The position numbers and the translations under genes are program-made. Of a stretch of 64,000 nt of DNA, positions 24,256 to 32,727 are shown piece after piece. This stretch comes from Pimelobacter simplex. GTDB taxonomy: Bacteria > Actinomycetota > Actinomycetes > Propionibacteriales > Nocardioidaceae. How positions within the stretch are numbered: the first letter of the stretch is position 1; every line of letters begins with the position of its first letter. The notes under the pieces are model-generated. The model saw nothing but the letters and a program-made list of their open reading frames with translations. It made no database searches and was not told the origin of the DNA. The DNA is taken from the NCBI RefSeq assembly GCF_900114845.1, contig NZ_FOUK01000005.1:128339-192338 (forward strand), written 5' to 3'.

Positions 24256-26406
24256 GTGGACTCCCCGCTCGCGCTCTACCGCCGCTACCGGCCCGAGACC
24301 TTCGCCGAGGTGATCGGGCAGGAGCACGTCACCGAGCCGCTGCGCGCCGCCCTCGCCGGCAACCGGGTCAACCACGCCTACCTCTTCTCCGGTCCCCGTG
24401 GCTGCGGCAAGACCACGAGCGCGCGCATCCTGGCGCGCGCCCTCAACTGCGAGCGGGCCCCCATCGCCGACCCGTGCGGCGAGTGCGAGAGCTGCCGCGA
24501 CCTGGCCCGCAACGGGCCGGGGTCGATCGACGTGATCGAGATCGACGCGGCGTCCCACGGTGGTGTCGACGACGCGCGCGACCTGCGCGAGAAGGCGTTC
24601 TTCGCGCCGGTCAAGAGCCGCTACAAGGTCTACATCATCGACGAGGCCCACATGGTCACCACGCAGGGCTTCAACGCCCTGCTCAAGCTCGTCGAGGAGC
24701 CGCCGCCGCACCTGCGGTTCATCTTCGCCACGACCGAGCCCGAGAAGGTCATCCCGACCATCCGCTCGCGCACCCACCACTACCCGTTCCGGCTGATCCC
24801 GCCGCGGCTCCTCACGTCGTACCTGACCGAGCTGTGCGACCGCGAGGGCGTCGCCATCGAGCCGGCGGCGCTGCCGCTCGTCGTCCGGGCGGGCGCGGGG
24901 TCGGCCCGTGACACGCTGTCGGTGCTCGACCAGCTGCTCGGCGGCGCGGGCGCGCAGGGCGTGACCTACGACCTCGCCAGCGGCCTGCTCGGCTACACCC
25001 CCGACACCCTCCTCGACGACGTCGTCTCGGCGTTCGCGGCCGGCGACGGCTCCGCGGTGTTCGGCGTGGTCGACAAGGTGATCGAGACCGGCCAGGACCC
25101 GCGCCGGTTCACCGAGGACCTCCTGCGCCGGCTGCGCGACCTGGTGATCATCTCCGCGGTGCCCGACGCGGCCGCCTCCGGTCTGCTCGACGTCTCCGGC
25201 GACCAGGCCGACCGCCTCGTCGCCCAGGTCAACGCCTTCGGCCGCGCCGAGCTGACCCGGGCCGCCGACCTCGTCGCCACCGGGCTCACCGACATGCGCG
25301 GCGCGACCGCGCCGCGGCTGCTGCTCGAGCTGATCTGCGCCCGGATCCTGCTCCCCGCCGCCGACCACACCACCGAGGGCGTCCTCGCCCGCCTCGACCG
25401 GCTCGAGCGCCGCGCCGCGATCAGCGGGACGACGTCCGCCGAGGCGGCGCCCGCGCCGGCCCCCGTCGCCCTCCCGGCCCAGGACCGGCCGGCACCCTCC
25501 CGCTCCGAGCGGGCCGCGCCGGAGCTCGCCGAGGACCCCGCTCCCGCTCCCGCGCCTGTGCCCGCGCCTGCCGCGGAGCCGACCCCGGCGCCCGCGCCGA
25601 CGCCGGTCCCTGAGCCGACGCCCGAGCCCGCGCCGGTCGCCGCAGCCCCCGCCGCCCCCGCGGCCCCGAGCAGCGGCCTGACCCTGGTCGACGTCCGCCG
25701 GCTGTGGCCGTCGGTGATCGACCGGGTCAAGACGGTCAAGCGGGTCACCTGGATCCACCTCACCCAGAACGCCCAGGTGGTCGGCTTCAACGGAGCCGTG
25801 CTGAGCCTGGGCTTCCAGAACGACGGTCCGCGGCGCTCGTTCGAGACCGGCGGGCACGCCGACATCGTCCAGCAGGCGGTGATCGACGAGATCGGCGCCA
25901 ACGTCCGGATCGAGGCGATCATCGACCCCGGCGCCGACCCGTCCGCCGGGCCGCCGCCGCCCGCGGCTGCTCCGGCAGCGCCCGCCGCCCCGGCCGCCCC
26001 GGAGCCCGGCGCCGGCTGGCCCGAGGTCGCCGCCACCGGTCCCGCCACGTCGGCCGCGCCCGCCGCCGCAGCCGCGCCCACCTCCGCGCCGTCCCAGCAG
26101 CGCCCCGCGCCGGGCCCCGACAGCGACCCGCCGCCGTGGGCCACCGAGCCGCCCCCCGACGACGGCTACGAGCCCGGGCCGGCTCCCGAGGCCGGGTCCG
26201 GGCCCGCGCCGGAGCAGAGCTCGCGGCGGGCCCGCCTGGCCGACTACCAGGCCCAGGCCGAGGCCCACGCCGAGGCCCCGCCCGAGGATCCCGACGCCCA
26301 CGTCGACCTCGACGCCGACACCGAGGTCGACGCCGAGTCCAGTGCCGAGCTCCTCGCCCGCGAGCTCGGCGCCCAGGTGATCGAGGAGATCCCCCGCGGC
26401 GGCTGA
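24256..26406 (+). CDS. dnaX: DNA polymerase III subunits gamma/tau
   Basis: The 716-residue protein has the AAA+ clamp-loader core: Walker A GPRGCGKT (about 46-53), a zinc module (Cys65, 74, 77, 80), DEAH Walker B and the arginine-finger region. The C-terminal half is a long Pro/Ala linker with a conserved tau-type domain near 475-555 (VDVRRLWPSVIDRVKTVKRVTWIHL) and an acidic tail. It loads the sliding clamp and ties the replication core together. Start is GTG 24256. It leads dnaX-ybaB-recR, the usual order. Confidence 0.97.
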   Translation: MDSPLALYRRYRPETFAEVIGQEHVTEPLRAALAGNRVNHAYLFSGPRGCGKTTSARILARALNCERAPIADPCGECESCRDLARNGPGSIDVIEIDAASHGGVDDARDLREKAFFAPVKSRYKVYIIDEAHMVTTQGFNALLKLVEEPPPHLRFIFATTEPEKVIPTIRSRTHHYPFRLIPPRLLTSYLTELCDREGVAIEPAALPLVVRAGAGSARDTLSVLDQLLGGAGAQGVTYDLASGLLGYTPDTLLDDVVSAFAAGDGSAVFGVVDKVIETGQDPRRFTEDLLRRLRDLVIISAVPDAAASGLLDVSGDQADRLVAQVNAFGRAELTRAADLVATGLTDMRGATAPRLLLELICARILLPAADHTTEGVLARLDRLERRAAISGTTSAEAAPAPAPVALPAQDRPAPSRSERAAPELAEDPAPAPAPVPAPAAEPTPAPAPTPVPEPTPEPAPVAAAPAAPAAPSSGLTLVDVRRLWPSVIDRVKTVKRVTWIHLTQNAQVVGFNGAVLSLGFQNDGPRRSFETGGHADIVQQAVIDEIGANVRIEAIIDPGADPSAGPPPPAAAPAAPAAPAAPEPGAGWPEVAATGPATSAAPAAAAAPTSAPSQQRPAPGPDSDPPPWATEPPPDDGYEPGPAPEAGSGPAPEQSSRRARLADYQAQAEAHAEAPPEDPDAHVDLDADTEVDAESSAELLARELGAQVIEEIPRGG

Positions 26407-26493
26407 GCCCGCCGTCCCCCGGCCCCATCGCTCGCACCACGCCACCGCACCGCACGCACCGCACGCACCGCACCCAGAGAAGAGACGAATCCC

Positions 26494-26919
26494 ATGAGCC
26501 AGAACCCGTTCGACGCCCTCGCCGGTGGACTCGGCGGGGCCGGCGGCCCCGGCGGCCTCGACCTGGGCGCGCTGCTCCAGCAGGCCCAGCAGATGCAGGA
26601 CCAGCTCCAGGAGGCGCAGCAGCGCCTCGCCGAGGCGACCGTCGACGGCACCGTCGCCGGTGGCGCCGTCACGGTCACCGTCACCGGCTCCGGTGAGCTG
26701 ACCGCGGTCACCATCACCCCCGAGGCCCTCGACGGCACCGACGCCGAGGCGCTCGCCGACCTCGGCGACCTCGTCGTCGCGGCCTTCCGCGACGCCCGGG
26801 CCAAGGTCGACGAGCTCGCCGAGCAGCTCCTCGGCCCCCTGGCCGGCGGGATGCCGGACCTCGGCGGCATGCCGGGTCTGCCGGGCCAGCCGGGTCAGCC
26901 CGGCCAGCTCGGCTTCTAG
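26494..26919 (+). CDS. ybaB: YbaB/EbfC nucleoid-associated protein
   Basis: A 141-residue protein whose core (about 27-115) starts with LLQQAQQMQDQLQEAQQRLAEATVDG and continues with GAVTVTVTGSGELTAVTI, the YbaB fold. It forms dimers that bind DNA. A Gly-rich head and a Gly/Pro/Gln-rich tail (MPGLPGQPGQPGQ) flank the core. It lies between dnaX and recR as in most bacteria; the 87-bp gap to dnaX carries short CCGCACGCA repeats. Confidence 0.95.
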   Translation: MSQNPFDALAGGLGGAGGPGGLDLGALLQQAQQMQDQLQEAQQRLAEATVDGTVAGGAVTVTVTGSGELTAVTITPEALDGTDAEALADLGDLVVAAFRDARAKVDELAEQLLGPLAGGMPDLGGMPGLPGQPGQPGQLGF

Positions 26920-26934
26920 TACGGCGTCCGCGCG

Positions 26935-27531
26935 ATGTACGAAGGCGTCGTCCAGGACCTCATCGACGAGCTCGGGCGACTTCCCGGGGTCGGTCCGAAG
27001 AGCGCCCAGCGGATCGCGTTCCACCTCCTCCAGGCCGACCCGGTCGACGTACGACGCCTCGCCGACGTCCTGATCGAGGTCAAGGACAAGGTGAAGTTCT
27101 GCTCGATCTGCTTCAACGTCGCCGAGGACGACCAGTGCCGGATCTGCCGCGACCCGCGCCGCGACCCGTCGGTGCTGTGCGTGGTCGAGGAGTACAAGGA
27201 CGTCGTGGCGATCGAGCGGACCCGTGAGTTCCGCGGCCGCTACCACGTCCTGGGCGGGGCGATCTCGCCGATCGACGGCATCGGGCCCGAGCAGCTCCAC
27301 ATCCGCGAGCTGCTCACCCGGCTGGGCGACGGCGCGGTCACCGAGGTCATCCTCGCCACCGATCCCAACCTCGAGGGCGAGGCGACGGCGACGTACCTCA
27401 CCCGGATGCTGGGACCGCTGGGGTTGCGCGTGACACGTTTGGCAAGTGGACTTCCGGTGGGAGGTGACCTGGAGTACGCCGACGAGGTCACCCTGGGCCG
27501 GGCATTCGTAGGAAGGCAGGCAGCGACATGA
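26935..27531 (+). CDS. recR: Recombination protein RecR
   Basis: A 198-residue RecR: helix-hairpin-helix LPGVGPKSAQRIAFHLL (about 16-32), the zinc finger CSICFNVAEDDQCRIC (about 58-73), and a Toprim domain with VVEEYKDVVAIE and LATDPNLEGEATATYL. It works with RecF and RecO to load RecA on gapped DNA. The stop overlaps the next start (ATGA). Confidence 0.97.
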   Translation: MYEGVVQDLIDELGRLPGVGPKSAQRIAFHLLQADPVDVRRLADVLIEVKDKVKFCSICFNVAEDDQCRICRDPRRDPSVLCVVEEYKDVVAIERTREFRGRYHVLGGAISPIDGIGPEQLHIRELLTRLGDGAVTEVILATDPNLEGEATATYLTRMLGPLGLRVTRLASGLPVGGDLEYADEVTLGRAFVGRQAAT

Positions 27532-28178
27532 GCGAGACGACGACACCGCAGGGAGGCCAGCTCCCGCCGGGCCTGGCCGCGCTCGAGGCGCTCATCGCGC
27601 TCGAGACCGAGACCGTGCGCCTGGCCGACGAGATCTCCGCGTCGGTGCGCTCCTTCCTCGACGGGCTGCGGGTCGTGGCCGCCGAGGCGACGGGCGGCCA
27701 GGCGGTGTCCCTCCTGCTCCTCCAGATCGGCCAGATCGCGATGACGGGCGCCCGGCTGGGCGTGCACCGCGACTTCGCGCCGCGCGACGAGTACCAGCCC
27801 GACGACGGTCCCGACCCGGACCTCGACGGCCTGCGCCTGCAGCTGGCCACGCTGCTGGGCGACCTCGACACCTACAGCTACGTCTTCGACCCCTACGACC
27901 CCGAGATCGTCGAGGGCCTGCTCTCCGACGACCTGACCAGCATCGCGGCCGACCTCGCCGTCGGCGTCCGCCACCACGACGCCGGTGACGTCGAGGAGGC
28001 GCTGTGGTGGTGGCAGTTCTCCTACGTCTCGTCGTGGGGCGCGCTGGCCGGCTCGGCGATGAAGGCGCTGCTCTCGGTGGTCGCCCACGACCGTCTCGAC
28101 GTCGACCTCGACACCACCCAGGAGCTCGAGCTGGTCCAGGTCGCGGCCGCCGCGCTGGACAGCGGCGAAAAGGGCTAG
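27528..28178 (+). CDS. DUF5063 domain protein
   Basis: A 216-residue soluble, acidic protein translationally coupled to recR. The middle of the protein (DEYQPDDGPDPDLDGLRLQLATLLGDLDTYSYVFDPYD, in part) and the EALWWWQFSYVSSWGALAGSAMKAL helix match the DUF5063 family, which is found after recR in many actinobacteria. No function is known; conservation of the position suggests a link with the recR/dnaX group or with the following aspartokinase. Confidence 0.88.
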   Translation: MSETTTPQGGQLPPGLAALEALIALETETVRLADEISASVRSFLDGLRVVAAEATGGQAVSLLLLQIGQIAMTGARLGVHRDFAPRDEYQPDDGPDPDLDGLRLQLATLLGDLDTYSYVFDPYDPEIVEGLLSDDLTSIAADLAVGVRHHDAGDVEEALWWWQFSYVSSWGALAGSAMKALLSVVAHDRLDVDLDTTQELELVQVAAAALDSGEKG

Positions 28179-28234
28179 CGGCCTCTCGTAGAATCGGGCT
28201 CGTTCCTTCCCCAATCGCCAGGAGTGAGTCCCGA

Positions 28235-29512
28235 GTGGGCATTGTCGTGCAGAAGTACGGCGGCTCGTCGGTCGCCGATGCCGCCGGCATCAAGCGCGTC
28301 GCGCAGCGCATCGTCAACACCAAGAAGGCCGGCCACCAGGTCGTCGTCGTCGTCTCGGCGATGGGGGACACGACGGACGAGCTGATCGACCTCGCCAACG
28401 AGGTCTCGCCGCTGCCGCCGGCCCGCGAGCTCGACATGCTGCTCACCGCGGGTGAGCGGATGTCGATGGCGGTGCTGGCCATGGCGATCCACGACCTCGG
28501 CCACGAGGCGCGCTCGTTCACCGGCTCCCAGGCCGGCGTCATCACCGACGCCGAGCACGGCAAGGCGAAGATCATCGACGTCACGCCGGGCCGGATCCAG
28601 ACCGCGATCGACGAGGGCGCGATCGCCATCGTCGCCGGCTTCCAGGGCGTCTCCCAGACGACCAAGGACATCACCACGCTCGGCCGCGGCGGCTCCGACA
28701 CGACCGCGGTCGCGCTCGCCGTCGCGCTGCGGGCCGACGTCTGCGAGATCTACTCCGACGTCGACGGCATCTTCACCGCCGACCCGCGGATCGAGCCGCA
28801 CGCCCGCAAGGTCCCGCGGATCTCCTACGAGGAGACCCTCGAGATGGCCGCGCAGGGCGCCAAGATCCTGCACCTGCGGTGCGTCGAGTACGCCCGCCGC
28901 TACGACATGCCCATCCACGTCCGCTCGTCCTTCTCCGAGAAGGAGGGCACCTGGGTCGTCAAGGCCGAGGATGTTGCTCAGGAGGAATCCATGGAAGCCG
29001 CGATCATCACCGGCGTCGCCCATGACCGCAGCCAGGCCAAGATCACCGTCGTCGGCGTCCCCGACAAGCCGGGCGAGGCGGCCGCGATCTTCCGCGCCGT
29101 CGCCGACGCGCAGATCAACATCGACATGATCGTGCAGAACGTCTCGGCCGCTGCGACGAGCCTGACCGACATCTCCTTCACGCTGCCCAGCGGCGAGGGC
29201 CAGACCGCGATGACGGCGCTCGACCGGCTCAAGGCCGAGGTCGGCTTCGACGGCCTGCAGTACGACGACAGCATCGGCAAGGTCTCCATCGTCGGTGCCG
29301 GGATGAGCTCCTCGCCGGGCATCTCCGCGCGCTTCTTCGAGGCGCTCTCCGAGGCCGGCGTCAACATCGAGATGATCTCGACCTCGGAGATCCGGGTGTC
29401 GGTGGTCGTCGCCGAGTCGCAGGTGCAGGACGCGGTCAACGCCGCGCACGCCGCCTTCGACCTGGGTTCGGACGAGATCGAGGCCGTCGTGTACGGCGGA
29501 ACGGGGCGCTGA
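28235..29512 (+). CDS. lysC: Aspartate kinase, alpha subunit (full length)
   Basis: This 425-residue enzyme opens with the kinase motif QKYGGSSV (about 6-13), has GGSDTTAVALAVAL in the nucleotide site, and ends in two ACT domains (about 260-425) that bind Lys and Thr for feedback control. It phosphorylates aspartate in the first step of the Lys, Met, Thr and diaminopimelate pathway. GTG 28235 is the start as the conserved N-terminus follows directly. asd follows 3 bases after its stop. An internal start for the beta subunit is at 28991. Confidence 0.97.
   Translation: MGIVVQKYGGSSVADAAGIKRVAQRIVNTKKAGHQVVVVVSAMGDTTDELIDLANEVSPLPPARELDMLLTAGERMSMAVLAMAIHDLGHEARSFTGSQAGVITDAEHGKAKIIDVTPGRIQTAIDEGAIAIVAGFQGVSQTTKDITTLGRGGSDTTAVALAVALRADVCEIYSDVDGIFTADPRIEPHARKVPRISYEETLEMAAQGAKILHLRCVEYARRYDMPIHVRSSFSEKEGTWVVKAEDVAQEESMEAAIITGVAHDRSQAKITVVGVPDKPGEAAAIFRAVADAQINIDMIVQNVSAAATSLTDISFTLPSGEGQTAMTALDRLKAEVGFDGLQYDDSIGKVSIVGAGMSSSPGISARFFEALSEAGVNIEMISTSEIRVSVVVAESQVQDAVNAAHAAFDLGSDEIEAVVYGGTGR
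28991..29512 (+). CDS. lysC: Aspartate kinase beta subunit from an internal start
   Basis: Inside lysC, AGGAGG at 28980-28985 sits 5 bases before an in-frame ATG at 28991 that begins MEAAIITGVAHDRSQAKITV, the start of the regulatory ACT part. In Corynebacterium and Bacillus the same gene makes an alpha and a beta subunit (alpha2beta2), with beta begun at such an internal site. The 173-residue product would lack kinase residues and be purely regulatory. The strength of the ribosome site makes use likely. Confidence 0.75.
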   Translation: MEAAIITGVAHDRSQAKITVVGVPDKPGEAAAIFRAVADAQINIDMIVQNVSAAATSLTDISFTLPSGEGQTAMTALDRLKAEVGFDGLQYDDSIGKVSIVGAGMSSSPGISARFFEALSEAGVNIEMISTSEIRVSVVVAESQVQDAVNAAHAAFDLGSDEIEAVVYGGTGR

Positions 29513-29515
29513 CCC

Positions 29516-30562
29516 ATGGGCGTCAACATCGGAGTCGTCGGCGCGACCGGCCAGGTCGGCGTCGCCATGCGCCAGATCCTGCTCGAGCGGGACTTCCCGG
29601 TCGACCAGATCCGCTTCTTCTCCTCGGCCCGCTCGGCCGGCAAGATCCTCCAGTTCGGTGACCGCGAGGTCACCGTCGAGGACGCCGAGACCGCCGACCC
29701 GACCGGGCTCGACATCGCGCTCTTCTCGGCCGGTGCCACCGCCTCGCGCGCGCTGGTGCCCCGGTTCGTCGAGGCCGGCGTGATCGTCGTCGACAACTCG
29801 TCGGCCTTCCGCAAGGACCCCGACATCCCGCTCGTCGTCTCCGAGGTCAACCCGGAGGCCGCGGCCGCGGTGATCGAGGCGGGGCGCGGCATCATCGCCA
29901 ACCCCAACTGCACCACCATGGCCGCCATGCCGGTGCTCAAGCCGCTGCACGAGGAGGCCGGCCTGGTCCGGCTCATCGCGTCGACGTACCAGGCCGTGTC
30001 GGGCTCCGGCATCGCCGGCGTCGAGGAGCTCGCCACCGGCGTCGCCGCGGCCGGCGACAAGGCGCGCGAGCTGGCCTACGACGGCGAGGCCGTCGCCTTC
30101 CCCGAGCCGGGCGTCTACAAGAAGACGATCGCCTACAACGTGCTGCCGTTCGCCGGCAACCTCGTCGACGACGGCCTCAACGAGACCGACGAGGAGCAGA
30201 AGCTCCGCAACGAGTCGCGCAAGATCCTCGGCATCCCGGACCTGCGCGTCTCGGGCCTGTGCGTGCGGGTGCCCGTCTTCACGGGTCACTCGCTGGCGAT
30301 CAACGCCGAGTTCGCCTCGCCGCTGACCGCGGCCCGGGCGCTGGAGCTGCTCGCGACCGCGCCCGGCGTCGAGGTCGCCGACATCCCGAACCCGCTCGCC
30401 GCGGCGGGCAAGGACCCGTCGTACGTCGGCCGGATCCGCCAGGACCCGGGCGTCGACGGCGACCGCGGCCTCGCGCTGTTCGTCTCGAACGACAACCTCC
30501 GCAAGGGTGCCGCGCTCAACACGGTGCAGATCGCGGAGCTCATCGCCGCTGCGCGCGGCTGA
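29516..30562 (+). CDS. asd: Aspartate-semialdehyde dehydrogenase
   Basis: A 348-residue enzyme with NADP motif GATGQVG (about 9-15), the catalytic cysteine in NPNCTTM (Cys132), and the substrate region RVPVFTGHSLAIN. It reduces aspartyl phosphate to the semialdehyde after LysC. It lies 3 bases downstream of lysC, so the pair is an operon, ending at two hairpins. Confidence 0.97.
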   Translation: MGVNIGVVGATGQVGVAMRQILLERDFPVDQIRFFSSARSAGKILQFGDREVTVEDAETADPTGLDIALFSAGATASRALVPRFVEAGVIVVDNSSAFRKDPDIPLVVSEVNPEAAAAVIEAGRGIIANPNCTTMAAMPVLKPLHEEAGLVRLIASTYQAVSGSGIAGVEELATGVAAAGDKARELAYDGEAVAFPEPGVYKKTIAYNVLPFAGNLVDDGLNETDEEQKLRNESRKILGIPDLRVSGLCVRVPVFTGHSLAINAEFASPLTAARALELLATAPGVEVADIPNPLAAAGKDPSYVGRIRQDPGVDGDRGLALFVSNDNLRKGAALNTVQIAELIAAARG

Positions 30563-30568
30563 GGCAGT

Positions 30569-30627
30569 TTCACCGCCTAGGCGGTGAATCCGGACGTGGG
30601 CGCAGGGAACTCCCTGTGCCCACGTCC
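30569..30627 (+). terminator. Two consecutive hairpins after asd
   Basis: A perfect 20-bp palindrome with half-site TTCACCGCCT (30569-30588) is followed by a hairpin with 17-bp arms beginning GGACGTGGGC (30592-30627, one mismatch, short loop). They follow the asd stop by 7 bases and precede the end of the convergent membrane protein gene. Confidence 0.85.
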
Positions 30628-30677
30628 AGTTTCGTCGGCCCAGTACCCGCTGAACCGCGGGCCTCAGGCGTCAGTCG

Positions 30678-31508
30678 TCAGGTGCCGTCGGGATCGACGA
30701 ACGTCTTGGTGACCCACACCGACGCCAGGTGGGCCACGATGCTCAGCAGCGGGACCAGGATCAGCGTCGACCAGTGGTCGAGGAAGTCGATCAGGAACAG
30801 CAGCGCCACCACCGCGACCAGGCCGACCGCCAGGAAGCTGCTGCTGCCCGGGTCCGGGATCGCGAACGCCTTGAGCAGCTGCGCGCCCAGCAGGACGCAC
30901 AGCGCGAACGTTGCGACCAGCAGCAGGAAGCCCGGTCCGCCACCACAGGACGCCGTCCCGCGGATCGCCTCGCAGCCGCGCAGTGACAGCCAGGTCAGGA
31001 CCACCATCGCCGCGCCCACCACGAGCCCGGTCAGGGCCGCCGCGCGGTAGATGCTCAGCAGGGGGCCGGACGTCGCCAGCGCGGCGATCTCGGCGTCCTC
31101 GCGCTCGGTCTCGAGCTGGGCGACCGGCTCGGGCTCGATGTCGGGGGTGACGGCGGGGACGGGCTGCGGCTTGGGCTGCGGCTTGGGCTTGGGCTTGGGC
31201 TTCGGCTGGGGTGCCGGGGCGGCGGCGACCGGCTCGGGCTCCGGCTGCGGCTCGGGCTCCGGCTCGGGCGTGACCTCCTCGAGGACCGCGGTCTCCTCGA
31301 CCTCGACCTCGGGCTCGGGCTCGACCTCAGGCTCCGGCTCAGGAATCGGCTCCGGCTCAGGCGTCGGCTCCGGCTCCGGCTCCGGGGTCGGACGAGCAGC
31401 GGGGCGCGCGGGCGCCTCCGCGACCGGCTCGTCGGCCGGCTTCTTCTTCCGCCCGAACAGCTTGGGCGGCTCCAAGCTGAGCTTCAGCTTGTCCTGCTCG
31501 TCAGACAT
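30678..31508 (-). CDS. Membrane protein with a long Pro-Glu/Pro-Lys rich N-terminal tail
   Basis: The 276-residue protein has a charged cytoplasmic region (1-135) in which PEPEPEP-type acidic repeats (about 40-92) are followed by a basic PKPKPKPKP block (about 98-115). After that come about four membrane helices (about 148-170, 190-212, 222-240 and 243-262). I do not recognise the membrane part. The acidic-then-basic polyproline rod could be a spacer or protein-binding arm. A stop (CA tail) is at 30678 opposite the asd terminators. The gene is divergent from the arsR-like gene. Confidence 0.75.
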   Translation of the reverse strand: MSDEQDKLKLSLEPPKLFGRKKKPADEPVAEAPARPAARPTPEPEPEPTPEPEPIPEPEPEVEPEPEVEVEETAVLEEVTPEPEPEPQPEPEPVAAAPAPQPKPKPKPKPQPKPQPVPAVTPDIEPEPVAQLETEREDAEIAALATSGPLLSIYRAAALTGLVVGAAMVVLTWLSLRGCEAIRGTASCGGGPGFLLLVATFALCVLLGAQLLKAFAIPDPGSSSFLAVGLVAVVALLFLIDFLDHWSTLILVPLLSIVAHLASVWVTKTFVDPDGT

Positions 31509-31586
31509 GGCATGCAGTGTGTCACGAACGTACCTCCCACGACCGGGAGGCCGATGGGCGAAATCCCGTGGTCGCTCTGGTCATTG

Positions 31587-31604
31587 CGTAACCAATCGGT
31601 TACG
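31587..31604. promoter_or_regulatory. Candidate ArsR operator
   Basis: CGTAACC-AATC-GGTTACG is an inverted repeat with 7-bp arms, ending 9 bases before the start codon of the ArsR-type gene. The position would block its own transcription, as is usual for this family. Confidence 0.6.
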
Positions 31605-31613
31605 TTTTCAGGC

Positions 31614-31964
31614 ATGCAGGGAGCCCGAGCCGTCGCGGACCCGGTCCGCCGGGAGATCCTCGAGCTGCTGCACGCCGCGCCGCTGCCCGCCGGGCGGATC
31701 GCCGAGCACTTCTCGATCAGCCGTCCCGCGGTGAGCAAGCACCTGCGGGTCCTCGCCGAGTGCGGCGTGATCGAGGTGATGGTGGTCGGCCGGCAGCGGA
31801 TCTACGCCCTGCGCCGCGAGCCGCTCGCCGAGCTCGCCGGCTACCTCGAGCGCCTGCTGGCGCCGGCGCTCCCCGACCGGCTCGACGCGCTGGCCACCGA
31901 GGTCGCGCGGACCCGCCGCGAGCGGCGTGCCACCACCCCCGACGTCAAGGAGAAGACCGCATGA
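31614..31964 (+). CDS. ArsR family transcriptional regulator
   Basis: A 116-residue winged-helix repressor: ADPVRREILELLHAAPLPAGRIAEHFSISRPAVSKHLRVLAECGVI is the complete DNA-binding domain (about 7-55). No cysteine metal site is seen, so it belongs to the group that is paired with SRPBCC (AHSA1) proteins instead of metal sensors. The ATG at 31614 follows the operator. Its stop overlaps the next start (ATGA). Confidence 0.93.
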   Translation: MQGARAVADPVRREILELLHAAPLPAGRIAEHFSISRPAVSKHLRVLAECGVIEVMVVGRQRIYALRREPLAELAGYLERLLAPALPDRLDALATEVARTRRERRATTPDVKEKTA

Positions 31965-32518
31965 CCACCACCTCGCCTCCCGAGCCCACCGGCCGCCTCG
32001 TGCCCGCCCCGGACGCCGACGACAACCACAACCACAACCACGACGGCCCGGCCTACGACCTCGTCCTGACCCGGACCCTGCCCGGCTCCCTGGCGGATGC
32101 CTGGGCCAGCGTCACCGAGCCCGACCGCACCGCGCGCTGGTTCGGCCGGTGGGAGGGGGTGGGCGCGGTCGGCGAGACGATCCGGATCCAGCTCGACTTC
32201 GAGGAGGGCACGCCCTGGACCGAGGCGCAGATCGCCGAGTGCGCGGCCCCGCACCGGCTCCGCGTCGTCACCGTGGACGACGCGGGCTCCTGGGACCTCG
32301 CGATCGACCTCGCGCCCAGCGAGAAGGGCCCCGACCGCACCGAGCTGCGCTTCGTCATGCACCGCGTCGACCCGGCGGCGGTGGGGGAGGTCGGCCCCGG
32401 CTGGGAGTACTACCTCGACCAGCTCCTCGCCGCGCTGACCGGCGCGGACCTGCCGGACTTCGGCGACTACTTCCCGGCGCAGCGCGCGTACTACGCCGAC
32501 CAGGGCGCGGCGGTCTAG
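31961..32518 (+). CDS. SRPBCC/AHSA1 domain protein
   Basis: The 185-residue protein has a His/Asn-rich head (DDNHNHNHDG) followed by a START-like domain (about 35-160): LVLTRTLPGSLADAWASVTEPDRTARWFGRWEG is the typical opening of AHSA1-like proteins. The fold has a hydrophobic pocket for an unknown ligand. ArsR-SRPBCC pairs of this kind are common in actinobacteria; the SRPBCC protein is the regulated product. Confidence 0.9.
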   Translation: MTTTSPPEPTGRLVPAPDADDNHNHNHDGPAYDLVLTRTLPGSLADAWASVTEPDRTARWFGRWEGVGAVGETIRIQLDFEEGTPWTEAQIAECAAPHRLRVVTVDDAGSWDLAIDLAPSEKGPDRTELRFVMHRVDPAAVGEVGPGWEYYLDQLLAALTGADLPDFGDYFPAQRAYYADQGAAV

Positions 32519-32536
32519 CGGCCCCAAAACGACCGA

Positions 32537-32560
32537 TGGACCCACGCGAACGTGGGTCCA
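32537..32560. terminator. Hairpin between the SRPBCC gene and the convergent tRNA-Pro
   Basis: TGGACCCA and TGGGTCCA form an 8-bp stem with an 8-base loop, 18 bases after the SRPBCC stop and 10 bases beyond the tRNA 3' end. It may end both transcripts. Confidence 0.75.
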
Positions 32561-32570
32561 CCGGTGGCGG

Positions 32571-32644
32571 TCGGGCTGACAGGATTTGAACCTGCGGCCT
32601 CCTCGTCCCGAACGAGGCGCGCTACCAAGCTGCGCCACAGCCCG
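32571..32644 (-). tRNA. tRNA-Pro (anticodon CGG)
   Basis: The minus strand gives a 74-nt cloverleaf: acceptor CGGGCTG with CAGCCCG, D-arm GCGCAGCTTGGTAGCGC, anticodon stem CCTCG/CGAGG with loop TTCGGGA (anticodon CGG), and T-loop GTTCAAATCC. It reads the CCG codon, abundant here. CCA is not encoded. Confidence 0.95.
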
Positions 32645-32727
32645 CCATGAGTCCGTCCCGTTGCCGGGTCGTCTCACAAGCCTGGGAGCATAGCGGAGCG
32701 CGCGGCCCGACCTGCAATCGGGGACCC

